From an uncultured Pseudodesulfovibrio sp. (GTDB taxonomy: Bacteria; Desulfobacterota; Desulfovibrionia; Desulfovibrionales; Desulfovibrionaceae), in NCBI RefSeq assembly GCF_963664965.1, contig NZ_OY761823.1, forward strand, positions 3,781,031 to 3,845,030: a stretch of 64,000 nucleotides of DNA, in the 5' to 3' direction. The translations under genes and the position numbers were made by a program. The notes under the pieces are model-generated. The model ran no database searches, was not told the origin of the DNA, and worked only from the letters and a program-made list of their open reading frames with translations. Below are positions 17,440 to 26,486 of the stretch, piece by piece; position 1 is the first letter of the stretch, and each line of letters begins with the position of its first letter.

Positions 17440-18570
17440 TTACCCCTTGAGGACCTGTGCAATGGTTTCCTGATCTTCAGCCTTGAGATACGGATGCATG
17501 GGCAGACTGAAAATCCTGCTGGCGACATCCTCACAAACCGGGAAGCTCCCTTCGGAATATCCCAAATTGGCAAATGCTTTCTGAAGATGAAGCGGTTTGG
17601 GGTAGTAAATGACAGACGGAATATCTGCGGCTTTCAGTTTACCCATCAATTCTTCACGATGCTCTGCATCTCTGGCAAGCAGCGAATACTGAGCCCAAAC
17701 AGAAGTATTGCCTTCGGCAACAACGGGAACTGTAAGGTCTGCGATATCACCCAAAAGCTCATTATAGCGATCCGCGGCCTGCTGGCGTTTTTCTATCTCG
17801 TCGGGGAAAACTTCAAACTTGGCAAGCAGAACAGCCGCCTGCATGGAGTCCAGCCGCCCGTTGATTCCGAGACGTACATTTTCATATTTTTCCTCTCCCA
17901 TTCCGTGCACACGTACGGAGACAAGGAGCTTATGCAATTCGTCATTCTGGGCGAACACCATGCCACCGTCACCATAGCAACCAAGCGGTTTGGCAGGGAA
18001 GAAAGAAGTACAGGCCATATCGCCGAATGAGCATACGGGTTTCCCCTTATACGTCGCTCCGAAGGACTGTGCAGCATCAACAATCAGGAACAGACCGTTG
18101 TTGTGAGCCAGAGGTTCAATGCGATCGTAATCCGCAGGCTGTCCAAACAGATCCACGGCAATGACCCCCTTGGGGGTCAGTTCAGATTGTCCATCCTTGA
18201 TCTCCCTGATCTTACGGCGCAAGTCATCAGGATCAATATTGAACGTCACTGGATCTACATCGACAAAGACAGGAGTAGCCCCAAGTATGGCAATACTCTC
18301 CGCAGTGGCCATGAAAGTGAACGGCGTAGTGAAAACGGCATCACCCGGCCCGACTTCAAGAGCCATAAGCGCCATGATCAGGGCATCCGTACCGGAGGCA
18401 CACCCTACGGCATGACGAACTGCGGAGAAGCTTGAAAGCCTGCTTTCCAATTCCCTGATTTCTGGCCCCATGACGTAGGCCCCATGCTCCAGAACACCAT
18501 CAATGCCTTTTTTAACGGCATCTTCAACCTGTCGGTATTGTGCCTTCAAATCAATAAACGGAATACTCAT
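17440..18570 (-). CDS. DegT/DnrJ/EryC1/StrS sugar aminotransferase, WbpE/WlbC-like
   Basis: A 376-residue PLP enzyme. It has the family core 'GCASGTDALIMALMAL', 'DAAQSFGATYKGKPVC' and the lysine-bearing 'CTSFFPAKPLGCYGDGGM', followed by 'RLDSMQAAVLLAKFEVFPDEI' and 'SLPMHPYL'. These blocks resemble P. aeruginosa WbpE closely. WbpE transaminates UDP-2-acetamido-3-keto-glucuronate at C3 for 2,3-diamino uronic acids. The matching 3-dehydrogenase and N-acetyltransferase are fused in one gene at 28774. The gene lies 14 bases after the oligosaccharyltransferase gene, so its product may feed protein N-glycans. Substrate assignment is by similarity from memory and is not tested. Confidence 0.9.
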   Translation of the reverse strand: MSIPFIDLKAQYRQVEDAVKKGIDGVLEHGAYVMGPEIRELESRLSSFSAVRHAVGCASGTDALIMALMALEVGPGDAVFTTPFTFMATAESIAILGATPVFVDVDPVTFNIDPDDLRRKIREIKDGQSELTPKGVIAVDLFGQPADYDRIEPLAHNNGLFLIVDAAQSFGATYKGKPVCSFGDMACTSFFPAKPLGCYGDGGMVFAQNDELHKLLVSVRVHGMGEEKYENVRLGINGRLDSMQAAVLLAKFEVFPDEIEKRQQAADRYNELLGDIADLTVPVVAEGNTSVWAQYSLLARDAEHREELMGKLKAADIPSVIYYPKPLHLQKAFANLGYSEGSFPVCEDVASRIFSLPMHPYLKAEDQETIAQVLKG

Positions 18571-18584
18571 ATTGTGCTCACTTT

Positions 18585-20855
18585 TTAGTGTGATTGAATG
18601 ACTTCATAAATCCTTGCAAACGGCAGTTTGTCAACGACCAGTCGAAAATACTTGCTGATCTCCGGATCACTCGGATCGCCTACCAGCAGTCGGGTCATCA
18701 TGCTTCGATATCCGATTCGGTCCATAAGAACGCTTTGACGGCTAACCTTGTTGACAACAAGGTGCTGCTTTACCGGAAGCAAGCGGGCCGACATACTGTT
18801 CATGAAATAATCAGTGGTATCGGCCTTGTCCCAGTCAAGCACGGTGATATCCTTGACCAATCCACCGCCACCCTGCCGATTCATAACGGCACCACGCTGA
18901 AAATTGATACCGAGTTCTCCCGGTTCGTAGTTACTGACAGAAGACTCTATGGTCGAACCTGTTTCAAGATTCCAGTTACCGAAATAGGATATCCACTTGG
19001 AGATGCGAATATCTTTCCATGTAACAACAAAATATTGAGGAGCATGAGCAGAAAAGGAAGCTACATCGCCTTTCAATCCCTCAATCTCGGCCATAACCTC
19101 GGCCCCAGTGTGCTGAGACCACTCGGAAGCAATGTCATACCCCATCCCTCGCCTCCGTTTGTACTGGGAAGTCAATCGAATCATCTGATTGGCCTGCCGA
19201 GGGGAATCTGTACTCAGGACAAGCGCTGTCGGATACGCGTCTTTTCCACTATGCTGTCCGCCGTCTACAGTAGACTCAAGTCCGGCATAATATTGAGATG
19301 CATATCCCCAATCCCACCATGTCCAGATCATACTGTCTTTGGTTGCTTGTTTCTCAAGCTCAGCAAGGGCTTCAGCATGGGCCTTGGGTAAAACAGGCGT
19401 CAAAGGCAACGTCGAATACTGAAAATAACTGTATCCCAAAAGAAACAACCCCAGAACAATCTGCAAGGTAAATACAACCAGTCTCCTACGGACGAGTTTC
19501 TTCGCGACCAAATTCGCAGCCCAGTACAAACCGACACTCAGGAAAACCATCATGGCAGCACCGCCGAACATGGTAAATCGAGCACCAAGCTTTACACCTA
19601 AAAGATGCAGCGCAAGTAAAGGGACAAGAAAGACCGCAACAGGTCGAAAAAGGGCAATACATGCAAAAAAAATGATCGCCAAAGCCCCAAGCCAATATGT
19701 AAAAGCTCCTCGGCCGAAAATATCTGTGAGAGAGGTCAACTTAGCTTCAATGACACTCTGCATGATCGACGGATATACCACCCCGGCGGAGATTACCGAG
19801 TCTGCATGAACTTTGGCGGGATACAGATAGTATGAAATACTAGCAAAGGCCTTGGAAAGTGGCGCCTGAGCAATTTCAGACAGCCAGACGCAACAAAGAA
19901 GAAGGGCTATACACACAATCCGGTTTTCAAGAAAATCAAGCTTAAACCGATGCCCAGTTACAAGGGATACAGCTAGCACCACCGACAACAAAACATAAAA
20001 AATCTCAAGCCTGAAGGGAAGATCGGTCAGCCAAAAATAAGAACCGATATCGCCAAAAGAAGACCCCGGAAAAGCTGCCAGCAGAAAAACAGTCAAGCCA
20101 TAGAAACCCAATACTTTTTCCCCACGTCTCCCGTTAACGGCCAGAACGAGCGCCGCAAGAAAAAAGATTCCGACACAAAGACTGACGGTATAATTATGCC
20201 ACATACAGCCAAAACGGGTGAGCAAACCAAAAGCAAAAGGCTGCCAAAGGATATCATATGAAACAGTTGCCCGCTCATCGGATTCACCTGTAACCGTAAA
20301 AAACCATCCCCGTTTCAAGAAATGGGAGACCCAAAAAGCCAGCATCCAGGCGACCGCCATGGGTACCAGCAATGTGAACATATCCGTATCGAAATATCCG
20401 AGCCGCGACCGATAAAAGAATCCAGGAGTCAATGAGCCAACCAGCCCAGCAAAAATGCCTGCGTTGCGTCCGGCAAGCAGCCATCCCCACAGATAGCAGA
20501 CAACACCTACCAGAGCGCCCATGAAAGCCGGAGCCCAGAATCCGATCGTTCCAAGCCCGATCCCTGTAAACCGATGAATCAGATCAGCGGCCTCAGCCAA
20601 GGGATAGCCCTTGAGAACACCAACACCCTTCGCCTTGGCGAGCCAGAAATAGGCATCATGCGTTGCAAGAATACGTTCCCCGTTCACCCACAGTTCAGGA
20701 TGATCCCAGCGACCGGCAAAGCTTAATCTGAAAGCGAGAACTATTGCATAAATAAAAAAACTGTAAATGGCGATCCAACGCCAGTCCCGAGACCACGACG
20801 GCATTTCTCCGACGGCATCAAGCCCCTTCAAATAGACTCTTTTTACTGCTTCCAT
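18585..20855 (-). CDS. STT3/PglB/AglB-type oligosaccharyltransferase
   Basis: A 756-residue protein with a multi-spanning membrane half (about residues 28-480) and a periplasmic C-terminal domain. Hallmarks are an acidic DxD-like site in the first external loop (THDAYFWL, Asp about 67), a second acidic site 'RSRLGYFDTDMF' (about 150-160), an Arg in 'GARFTMF' (about 426) and the catalytic-site motif WWDWG (about 513-517), a variant of WWDYG. It transfers a lipid-linked glycan to Asn in N-X-S/T sequons. Desulfovibrio PglB homologues with this activity are established. It lies 32 bases after the cbiA/dsrN gene, in the same direction as the dsr genes. Confidence 0.92.
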   Translation of the reverse strand: MEAVKRVYLKGLDAVGEMPSWSRDWRWIAIYSFFIYAIVLAFRLSFAGRWDHPELWVNGERILATHDAYFWLAKAKGVGVLKGYPLAEAADLIHRFTGIGLGTIGFWAPAFMGALVGVVCYLWGWLLAGRNAGIFAGLVGSLTPGFFYRSRLGYFDTDMFTLLVPMAVAWMLAFWVSHFLKRGWFFTVTGESDERATVSYDILWQPFAFGLLTRFGCMWHNYTVSLCVGIFFLAALVLAVNGRRGEKVLGFYGLTVFLLAAFPGSSFGDIGSYFWLTDLPFRLEIFYVLLSVVLAVSLVTGHRFKLDFLENRIVCIALLLCCVWLSEIAQAPLSKAFASISYYLYPAKVHADSVISAGVVYPSIMQSVIEAKLTSLTDIFGRGAFTYWLGALAIIFFACIALFRPVAVFLVPLLALHLLGVKLGARFTMFGGAAMMVFLSVGLYWAANLVAKKLVRRRLVVFTLQIVLGLFLLGYSYFQYSTLPLTPVLPKAHAEALAELEKQATKDSMIWTWWDWGYASQYYAGLESTVDGGQHSGKDAYPTALVLSTDSPRQANQMIRLTSQYKRRRGMGYDIASEWSQHTGAEVMAEIEGLKGDVASFSAHAPQYFVVTWKDIRISKWISYFGNWNLETGSTIESSVSNYEPGELGINFQRGAVMNRQGGGGLVKDITVLDWDKADTTDYFMNSMSARLLPVKQHLVVNKVSRQSVLMDRIGYRSMMTRLLVGDPSDPEISKYFRLVVDKLPFARIYEVIQSH

Positions 20856-20887
20856 TGTATCGCTTTCCTATATTTCACTCATATAAA

Positions 20888-22288
20888 TTAGCGTGTTCCG
20901 CTCAAGGCAGCGGCCTCGACAAACCTTTCTGCCCAACCGGGTACGGCCAATGCGTGAATATGGTTGTATCCCGCGAGCGTATTTTTATAAAGCAGGCCGT
21001 CGCGGCCATCTACAATACCCTTTCCGCGAACCATTTTCATCGATAAATCAAGGACCTTGCCCTTACTGTTAAGGCAGTTGGAGTAATGAAATTCATGACC
21101 GAAGACCGTTGTCCCCTTTGAGTAGAAAACGGAATCATCTTCAGCAACAGCCTCGGTATACCCGAGTCCCTGCGGACGCGGACAAAAATTCGTTCCAACG
21201 GGGAACACGCCTGCCATACTATGCTCGGTTTTTTCGTACTCCAAAAAGTCGCACAAAATCATGAAGCCGCCGCACTCTGCATAAATAGGCAAACCATTTT
21301 CTGCCATCGCCCGAATACCAGCAAGGACTGACCTGTTCTCGGCAATTCTCTCCGCGAAAACTTCAGGGAAACCGCCTCCAAGATACAGTCCATCGACTTC
21401 AGGCCACGGTTCATCAGAGAGGATGCTCAACCTGACCAGTTCGGCTCCGGCATGCTCCAAGGCTTCAAGATTCTCCGGATAGTAAAACCAGAGAGCCGCA
21501 TCGTGAACATACCCAATGCGAACCTTTTTGGGGGCAGGCTTTCCGGGATACAGCGGTCCGGGAGTTGCGCCAAAATCCGGAGCCTGCTTCGCTATTTCTG
21601 TAATAGCATGAAGATCGAGCCATTCTTCCGCCATGTCAGCCAATGAGTTCAAGGCATCCTGCTCACCACCGCAAGCATCGTCGCCATACTCCTGATCGGA
21701 CATGAGCCCCATATGTCGTTCGGGGATGGGATTTTTTGAAATTTTGGGAAGCATCCCTATCACAGGAACATCGGTATGCTCCTCGATGCTTTTCCTGAGG
21801 ACCGAGCGATGCCGTTCCCCCGCTGTTCGGTTAAGAACGACACCCGCGAGATGAAGACCCGGTTCAAACATCGCGCAGCCCTGCACGATGGCCGCCACCG
21901 TGCGGGTCATCTTGGTGCAATCGATGGTCAAGATGACCGGTGCATCCAATTTGCGGGCAAGCTCTGCGGTTGAGCAGGAACCATGCTCATCCTTGCCGTC
22001 GAACAACCCTCGATTTCCCTCGATAAGACTCATGTCCGCGCCCTTTGACTTGTGCCAAAATATGGAACGGATCACGTCATCAGTATGGAAAAAGGGATCA
22101 AGATTGGAACAGGGACGGCCAGCAGCGAGTCCGAGCCATTTGGCATCAATGTAGTCCGGCCCCTTTTTGAAAGGAGCGACGTGAAGCCCTCCCCGGCTGA
22201 AAGCACGGGCAAGAGCAAGGGAAACTATTGTTTTTCCTGTACCGCCGGAAAGGCCCGCAAGGATGAATCTGGGAATTGCGTTCTGCAC
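20888..22288 (-). CDS. CbiA/CobB-family glutamine amidotransferase, DsrN-like (sirohaem amidase)
   Basis: A 466-residue two-domain enzyme. The N-terminal half is a dethiobiotin-synthetase-like ATPase ('LAGLSGGTGKT', 'FKKGPDYIDAKWL'). The C-terminal half is a class I GATase_3 ('YLGGGFPEVFAERI', nucleophile Cys in 'YAECGGFM', His in 'NHIHALAVPGW'). The fold amidates cobyrinate. Next to dsrABD, the expected role is DsrN: amidation of sirohaem to the sirohaem amide found in Desulfovibrio sulfite reductase. A cobalamin role (cbiA) cannot be excluded. A hairpin separates it from dsrD. Confidence 0.9.
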   Translation of the reverse strand: MQNAIPRFILAGLSGGTGKTIVSLALARAFSRGGLHVAPFKKGPDYIDAKWLGLAAGRPCSNLDPFFHTDDVIRSIFWHKSKGADMSLIEGNRGLFDGKDEHGSCSTAELARKLDAPVILTIDCTKMTRTVAAIVQGCAMFEPGLHLAGVVLNRTAGERHRSVLRKSIEEHTDVPVIGMLPKISKNPIPERHMGLMSDQEYGDDACGGEQDALNSLADMAEEWLDLHAITEIAKQAPDFGATPGPLYPGKPAPKKVRIGYVHDAALWFYYPENLEALEHAGAELVRLSILSDEPWPEVDGLYLGGGFPEVFAERIAENRSVLAGIRAMAENGLPIYAECGGFMILCDFLEYEKTEHSMAGVFPVGTNFCPRPQGLGYTEAVAEDDSVFYSKGTTVFGHEFHYSNCLNSKGKVLDLSMKMVRGKGIVDGRDGLLYKNTLAGYNHIHALAVPGWAERFVEAAALSGTR

Positions 22289-22321
22289 TGAACTGCCGAG
22301 TTACTGGAGTGATAAATTGCG

Positions 22322-22357
22322 AAAAGCCTTGCTCGCCAAAAAATGACGGGCAAGGCC
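22322..22357 (-). terminator. Hairpin between dsrD and the cbiA/dsrN gene
   Basis: Read on the minus strand, GCCTTGCCCG and CGAGCAAGGC pair with one mismatch around a T-rich loop, followed by four T residues. It probably acts as a weak terminator or attenuator that lowers expression of the downstream genes relative to dsrABD. Confidence 0.55.
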
Positions 22358-22381
22358 TTATAATCCGATCAGACCAAAGAC

Positions 22382-22630
22382 CTAGTCTTCGCCCTCGGAG
22401 TGAGCCTGCTTGCCAGCGCCAGCAAGGCCGTACATGGTGGTGGAACCGGAGGACCAGAACACCAATTTTTCTTCCTGAATAAGTGCGGTCAGGATTTTCT
22501 TGACTGCACGGCTCTTCTCTTCCGGGAAAAGCTTGGTGAAGTCGTTGAAATAGAATTTGGATTTGTTCTTGGACTTCGACTCGCAAAAAGCAAGAATTTC
22601 AGCCTTTGCGGCTTCAATGTCGAGTGCCAT
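22382..22630 (-). CDS. dsrD: Dissimilatory sulfite reductase-associated protein DsrD
   Basis: An 82-residue winged-helix protein matching DsrD ('KSKFYFNDFTKLFPEEKSRAVKKILTALIQEEKLVFWSSGSTTMYGL'), a little longer than the roughly 78-residue norm through an acidic, Gly/Ala-rich tail. DsrD is an activator of DsrAB in sulfate reducers and is absent from sulfur oxidisers, so it supports the reductive direction. The start has an AAGGAGT site. It follows dsrB after a strong intergenic hairpin. Confidence 0.96.
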   Translation of the reverse strand: MALDIEAAKAEILAFCESKSKNKSKFYFNDFTKLFPEEKSRAVKKILTALIQEEKLVFWSSGSTTMYGLAGAGKQAHSEGED

Positions 22631-22652
22631 GATGGACTCCTTAGTTTAAGAA

Positions 22653-22678
22653 CGGGGTATGGCCGAAGCCATACCCCG
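22653..22678 (-). promoter_or_regulatory. dsrB-dsrD intergenic hairpin with UUCG tetraloop
   Basis: An 11-bp perfect stem (GGGGTATGGC / GCCATACCCC plus a closing C-G pair) encloses a loop that reads C(UUCG)G on the dsr transcript, an unusually stable tetraloop. No T-run follows on the minus strand, so an mRNA-stabilising or processing element protecting the dsrAB message is more likely than a terminator. Confidence 0.75.
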
Positions 22679-22691
22679 ACAGTATTTTATC

Positions 22692-23837
22692 TTACCACTT
22701 GAACTGAGTGGTCTGACGCCAGGTGTAGTAAGCCGGATCGCGGAAGTCATCAATCAGGTGAGAGGTGAATTCCAGGTCGCATTTCTCGAAGAAACGTTCC
22801 CAACCGATACGGTTGGCCCAGTCACCCAGACGCTCGTACTTGTTAGCATCGGCAGCGTAGGTGTCGAGGATCTTCTTGATGACCTTGGTCATGGTCGGCC
22901 ACAGGGGCGGCTCGTTCGGGACGAAGGGCACGACGACCTTGGAGAAGGCCGGCTTGGTGATACGGTTGGAGATCTTACCGCCAACCATGATGGCGATACC
23001 ATCGCCTTCACCGTCGGACAGGGGCAGGGAGGGGCACATGGTGTAGCAGTTACCACAGAACATGCAGCGCTCTTCCTTAATGGCGACGGTCTTGTAGGTC
23101 TTGCCATCGAGCTCGACCTTGGACGGGCGAACAGCACCGGTCGGGCATGCAGCAACGGCCAGCGGGATTTCGCACAGGTTGTCCAGGTATTCGTGGTCGA
23201 TGATGGGCGGCTTGCGGTGGATACCGAGGATAGCGATATCGGAGCAGTGAACCGCGCCACACATGTTGAGGCAGCAAGCCATGGAGATGCGAACCGGAGC
23301 GGGCAGCTTCATGTCTTTGAAGTCATCGAAAACGGCATCCATGGTAGCCTTGACGGTACCGGAAGCGTCAGTTGCCGGGGTGTGGCAGTGGACCCAACCC
23401 TGAGTGTGAACGATGTTGGTCACACCAGCGCCGGTACCGCCGACCGGGAACTTGTAGGAACCACCGTCAAACTTCTGCTCATTCAGGAACTTCTTGAGAG
23501 CCTGAGCTTCTTCAAGAGTTTCAACGATGAACTCGATGTTGTTACGGGTGGTGAAACGCAGGAAACCGCCGCAGAACTTGTCAGCGATGTCGCAGATCTC
23601 ACGAATGTGAGTAACGGTCATCAGACGGGCGCCACCGCAACGGACGGTGAAGGCCTTGTCGCCGGAAAGGGCGGTGTGGCACAGCAGACCCGGCTCGAGG
23701 ATCTCGTGGTAGTCCCATTTGCCGAAGTTCTTTTTGATGACCGGCGGCAGGTACTCGCCGAAGTGACGAGGACCGATGTCGGAAATCCGACCTTCCATCG
23801 GTTTGTCGGGATTGTATCCGGAAGAAATGAAAGCCAT
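22692..23837 (-). CDS. dsrB: Dissimilatory sulfite reductase beta subunit
   Basis: A 381-residue subunit of the alpha2beta2 sulfite reductase that reduces sulfite using the DsrC cosubstrate in the cytoplasm. It has '[14 protein letters not shown]', the sirohaem/[4Fe-4S] cysteine cluster '[13 protein letters not shown]' with 'CPTGAV', and a ferredoxin insertion '[16 protein letters not shown]'. The ATG at 23837 is preferred to the in-frame TTG at 23852, because the latter lies inside the GGAGGAAAAC ribosome site and the [10 protein letters not shown] start matches known DsrB. It starts 18 bases after dsrA. Confidence 0.98.
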   Translation of the reverse strand: MAFISSGYNPDKPMEGRISDIGPRHFGEYLPPVIKKNFGKWDYHEILEPGLLCHTALSGDKAFTVRCGGARLMTVTHIREICDIADKFCGGFLRFTTRNNIEFIVETLEEAQALKKFLNEQKFDGGSYKFPVGGTGAGVTNIVHTQGWVHCHTPATDASGTVKATMDAVFDDFKDMKLPAPVRISMACCLNMCGAVHCSDIAILGIHRKPPIIDHEYLDNLCEIPLAVAACPTGAVRPSKVELDGKTYKTVAIKEERCMFCGNCYTMCPSLPLSDGEGDGIAIMVGGKISNRITKPAFSKVVVPFVPNEPPLWPTMTKVIKKILDTYAADANKYERLGDWANRIGWERFFEKCDLEFTSHLIDDFRDPAYYTWRQTTQFKW

Positions 23838-23855
23838 GTTGTTTTCCTCCAATCT

Positions 23856-25175
23856 TTAGCGCTGGTGGCGTTTACGGAAATCGTTGATGTCGCGTTCCCA
23901 ACCACCTTCAACGTCTTCCGCTTTCCAGAAGATGTAGGGGTTGTGGCGGGGTTCCTGAACGTGGCGGGGATCAGCATCGATGCCGGCAGCTTCGGCCAGA
24001 GCAGCGAAACCGAGACGCTTCATGGTCTCACCGATACGCTCACGGTTCTTACCTTCGTCCATCCACCAATCCCAGACATTCTCAATGATGTCCTTGATGG
24101 CCTGGTAGTCGTCGTCCTTGTTGACTTCGATGAAAGGCACGAGCAGGGAACCCATCTGGGGACCGTCGAGGATCGGGGCCTTTGCACCACAGAGGATGGA
24201 ACAGCCGCGTTCGTCACCGATCTTCAGAGCCTGAGGCATGGTGTTGATGCAGTGCATGCAACGGACACATTCCTTGTGGTCCATGATCAGCTTGCCACCT
24301 TCGTAGCTCAGGCACTGGCTCGGGCAGAGGTCGACAACTTCTTTCTGGATGTCGAATGCACCCCAGTCGCGACCGGCGTGGGCGCCTGCGTTCGGGGCGA
24401 TCTCGCCACCAACGTAAGCAGCAACCTTTTCCTGATCGATTTTGATCGGGTCTTTCCAGGTACCGAGGAAAGAAAGGTCGGAACGAGCGATAGCAGCGAC
24501 ACAACCGTTCGGGCAGCCATCGAACTTGAATTTGAACTTGTAGGGGAATGCCGGACGATGCAGTTCATCCTGGTATTCCATGGTCAGGTTGTAACACAGT
24601 TCCTGAGTGTCGTAACAGGCGTACTCACAGCGAGACATACCCATGCAGGTAGCGGGGGTACGCAGGTTGGAGCCGGAACCACCGAGGTCGATGTCCAGAT
24701 CGTGAGTCAGTTCCCAGAAGATTTCCTCAAGCTGAGGAGTCGAGGTACCGAGGAAAACGATGTCGCCGGTTGCGCCGTGCATGTTGGTCAGACCGGAACC
24801 GCGGAGGTCCCAGATGTCCATCAGGTCGCGAAGCAGCTTGGTGCTGTACCACTTACCGTTGGGCTGAGCCACGCGGATGGTGTGGAAGTGAGCAACGCCG
24901 GGGAACATCTCGGGCTGGTCACAGTAACGGCCGATAACGCCGCCGCCGTAACCGAAAACGCCAACGATGCCGCCGTGCTTCCAGTGAGTCTCACCATCGG
25001 TGTAAGACATTTCAAGAACACCGAGCAGATCTTCAGGGCAGTCCACTGCGACCTGGTAGTCAAGACCTTTTTCATTCTTGGCTCGGTTTGCTGCCTCCTG
25101 TTTGATGTCGGATACGAAGCTGGGCCACGGGCCGCTTTCCAGCTGATCCAACAGAGGAGTTTTGTGTTTCGCCAT
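23856..25175 (-). CDS. dsrA: Dissimilatory sulfite reductase alpha subunit
   Basis: About 439 residues, close to known DsrA. It begins MAKHKTPLLDQLESGPWPSF. It carries the catalytic sirohaem-Fe/S cysteines ('CMGMSRCEYACYDTQELC' and 'FDGCPNGCVAAI') and the ferredoxin domain 'CVRCMHCINTMP'. It is the diagnostic gene of sulfate reducers. The ATG at 25175 follows GGAGGTTAAGGGA; an in-frame ATG 15 bases earlier overlaps that site. It is first in the dsrA-dsrB-dsrD-cbiA/dsrN series. Confidence 0.98.
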   Translation of the reverse strand: MAKHKTPLLDQLESGPWPSFVSDIKQEAANRAKNEKGLDYQVAVDCPEDLLGVLEMSYTDGETHWKHGGIVGVFGYGGGVIGRYCDQPEMFPGVAHFHTIRVAQPNGKWYSTKLLRDLMDIWDLRGSGLTNMHGATGDIVFLGTSTPQLEEIFWELTHDLDIDLGGSGSNLRTPATCMGMSRCEYACYDTQELCYNLTMEYQDELHRPAFPYKFKFKFDGCPNGCVAAIARSDLSFLGTWKDPIKIDQEKVAAYVGGEIAPNAGAHAGRDWGAFDIQKEVVDLCPSQCLSYEGGKLIMDHKECVRCMHCINTMPQALKIGDERGCSILCGAKAPILDGPQMGSLLVPFIEVNKDDDYQAIKDIIENVWDWWMDEGKNRERIGETMKRLGFAALAEAAGIDADPRHVQEPRHNPYIFWKAEDVEGGWERDINDFRKRHQR

Positions 25176-25552
25176 TCCCTTAACCTCCATTGTTTGATTA
25201 AGATGTTGCCATCAACCATTCTAATCCGGGCCAACTTACAGAATCGAATTCGTCCAGAGCCCGGATACCTTTGCTTACATTACGCAAAAAGCGTTGAACC
25301 GCGACGCATGCGCCGTTATTCACAAGGTATGCAGGGTTGCCAATGTAATGGACTCACCCGTTTAATGTCAACCGGTAATTGCCCAAAAAGCATTGTCAAT
25401 CCTTTAATAACGGGACCGCTCCCGTCCTGCCGCCACACCTATTTTGAAGACTCGGACTTGCCTTTGCAGGCCATGCAGAGTATCGGTGCTTGGCAACAGG
25501 TTATAAGCCGTATCAACGGTTACCTCAAAAGGTTTTCAGGAGCAACAGAAAC
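25176..25552. other. dsr control region and leader of the YkgJ-type gene
   Basis: About 375 bases between the divergent dsrA and YkgJ-type genes. It contains the dsr promoter candidate (25342-25371) and a long dsr 5' leader. An open frame continues leftward from the YkgJ-type gene as far as a TTG at 25490, but I do not treat that part as coding. Confidence 0.5.
25342..25371 (-). promoter_or_regulatory. Candidate sigma-70 promoter for dsrA
   Basis: On the minus strand, TTGACA (25371-25366) and TACATT (25347-25342) are 18 bases apart, about 165 bases before the dsrA start. The -35 is perfect and the -10 matches 4 of 6. A leader of roughly 160 bases would result. Confidence 0.45.
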
Positions 25553-26227
25553 TTGCATAATTCAGATGACAAAACACCCCGCTGCAAGGGCTGCGGAATC
25601 TGCTGTCGAAATGGCGGTCCGGCCATTCATATAAAGGACATGCCACTCATCGAAGACGGCACGCTTCCGCTCTCCGATATTGTAACCCTCCGCCCCGGCG
25701 AACGCGTTTACGATCAACCGGCTCAAAGCATGATGATGCTCGACTCCGAAATTCTCAAGATAAAAGGGAGAGATGGGACCTGGACCTGCATGTACTACAG
25801 CCCGGAAGGCAGTGCCTGCGGCATCTATGAATCTCGTCCGGAAGAGTGCCGGCTGCTTTTCTGCCGGGATATCGAACCACTGGCCGCCATGTACGAGAAG
25901 GACCGCTTGACCCGCAAGGACGTTCTCCCGGAGGGACACCCCCTGCTCCAGCTCATCGCCGAACACGATGAGAAATGTGCCCCTGTCAGAATGGAGGAAA
26001 CCGCGAAAGCGGCCCGCGAAGGAAACGCCGAGGCAGGCGAAACGCTTCGCGAGATGGTGCTCTTTGACATGGAGATGCGCCGACTGGTACCCGAAAAAAC
26101 CGGCATGCCCGCCGACATGAATGATTTCCTGTTCGGCAGACCCCTACGGGTTCTGCTACGCACCATGAATATAAATGTATATGAAGTGGGCGAGTCCATC
26201 CGATTCGGATTCGCTCAGGGAGAATAA
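25553..26227 (+). CDS. YkgJ-family Cys-cluster protein
   Basis: About 224 residues. The N-terminal 'CKGCGICCRNGGPAI' with later 'CMYYSPEGSACGIYESRPEECRLLFC' is the YkgJ (putative zinc/iron-chelating) cysteine pattern. The rest is helical and charged. The metal and the role are unknown; methyltransferase or oxidoreductase maturation has been proposed for relatives. A TTG start at 25553 is chosen because CAGGAG lies 10 bases upstream; a TTG at 25490 has no ribosome site. It is divergent from dsrA and one base apart from the next gene. Confidence 0.75.
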   Translation: MHNSDDKTPRCKGCGICCRNGGPAIHIKDMPLIEDGTLPLSDIVTLRPGERVYDQPAQSMMMLDSEILKIKGRDGTWTCMYYSPEGSACGIYESRPEECRLLFCRDIEPLAAMYEKDRLTRKDVLPEGHPLLQLIAEHDEKCAPVRMEETAKAAREGNAEAGETLREMVLFDMEMRRLVPEKTGMPADMNDFLFGRPLRVLLRTMNINVYEVGESIRFGFAQGE

Positions 26228-26228
26228 G

Positions 26229-26486
26229 ATGAAAGACGAACGCGGCCACTACTACACCCCGTCCCTTCAGCACCCGGAAGTACGCATGTACGTGCGTGAT
26301 AACGAAGGCTCTGTCGAATTCCGCCTGTACAACCCCGGCGAACCCATGATCTGGGAAAAGCACCAGTGGATCCCCTACGACGCCATCAAGCAGGCTGCCG
26401 ACATGTACAAGGAACGCAACACGGACCGGAATCCGCTTGCATTGTATGATCTCGATATTGCGAAGAAGTTGTTGGGAGAAGGGTAA
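26229..26486 (+). CDS. Small conserved-type protein of unknown function
   Basis: An 85-residue soluble protein (MKDERGHYYTPSLQHPEV...), rich in charged and aromatic residues, with no cysteines or membrane segment. The start at 26229 has an AGGGAGA site overlapping the end of the YkgJ-type gene, so the two form an operon. I do not recognise a family. Confidence 0.65.
   Translation: MKDERGHYYTPSLQHPEVRMYVRDNEGSVEFRLYNPGEPMIWEKHQWIPYDAIKQAADMYKERNTDRNPLALYDLDIAKKLLGEG

Noticed and set aside
22659-25634. A 991-codon open frame on the plus strand across the dsr genes
   Set aside because: It is antisense to dsrA and dsrB, whose identity is certain. The long open run is a by-product of strong codon bias in these highly expressed genes; its translation resembles no family.
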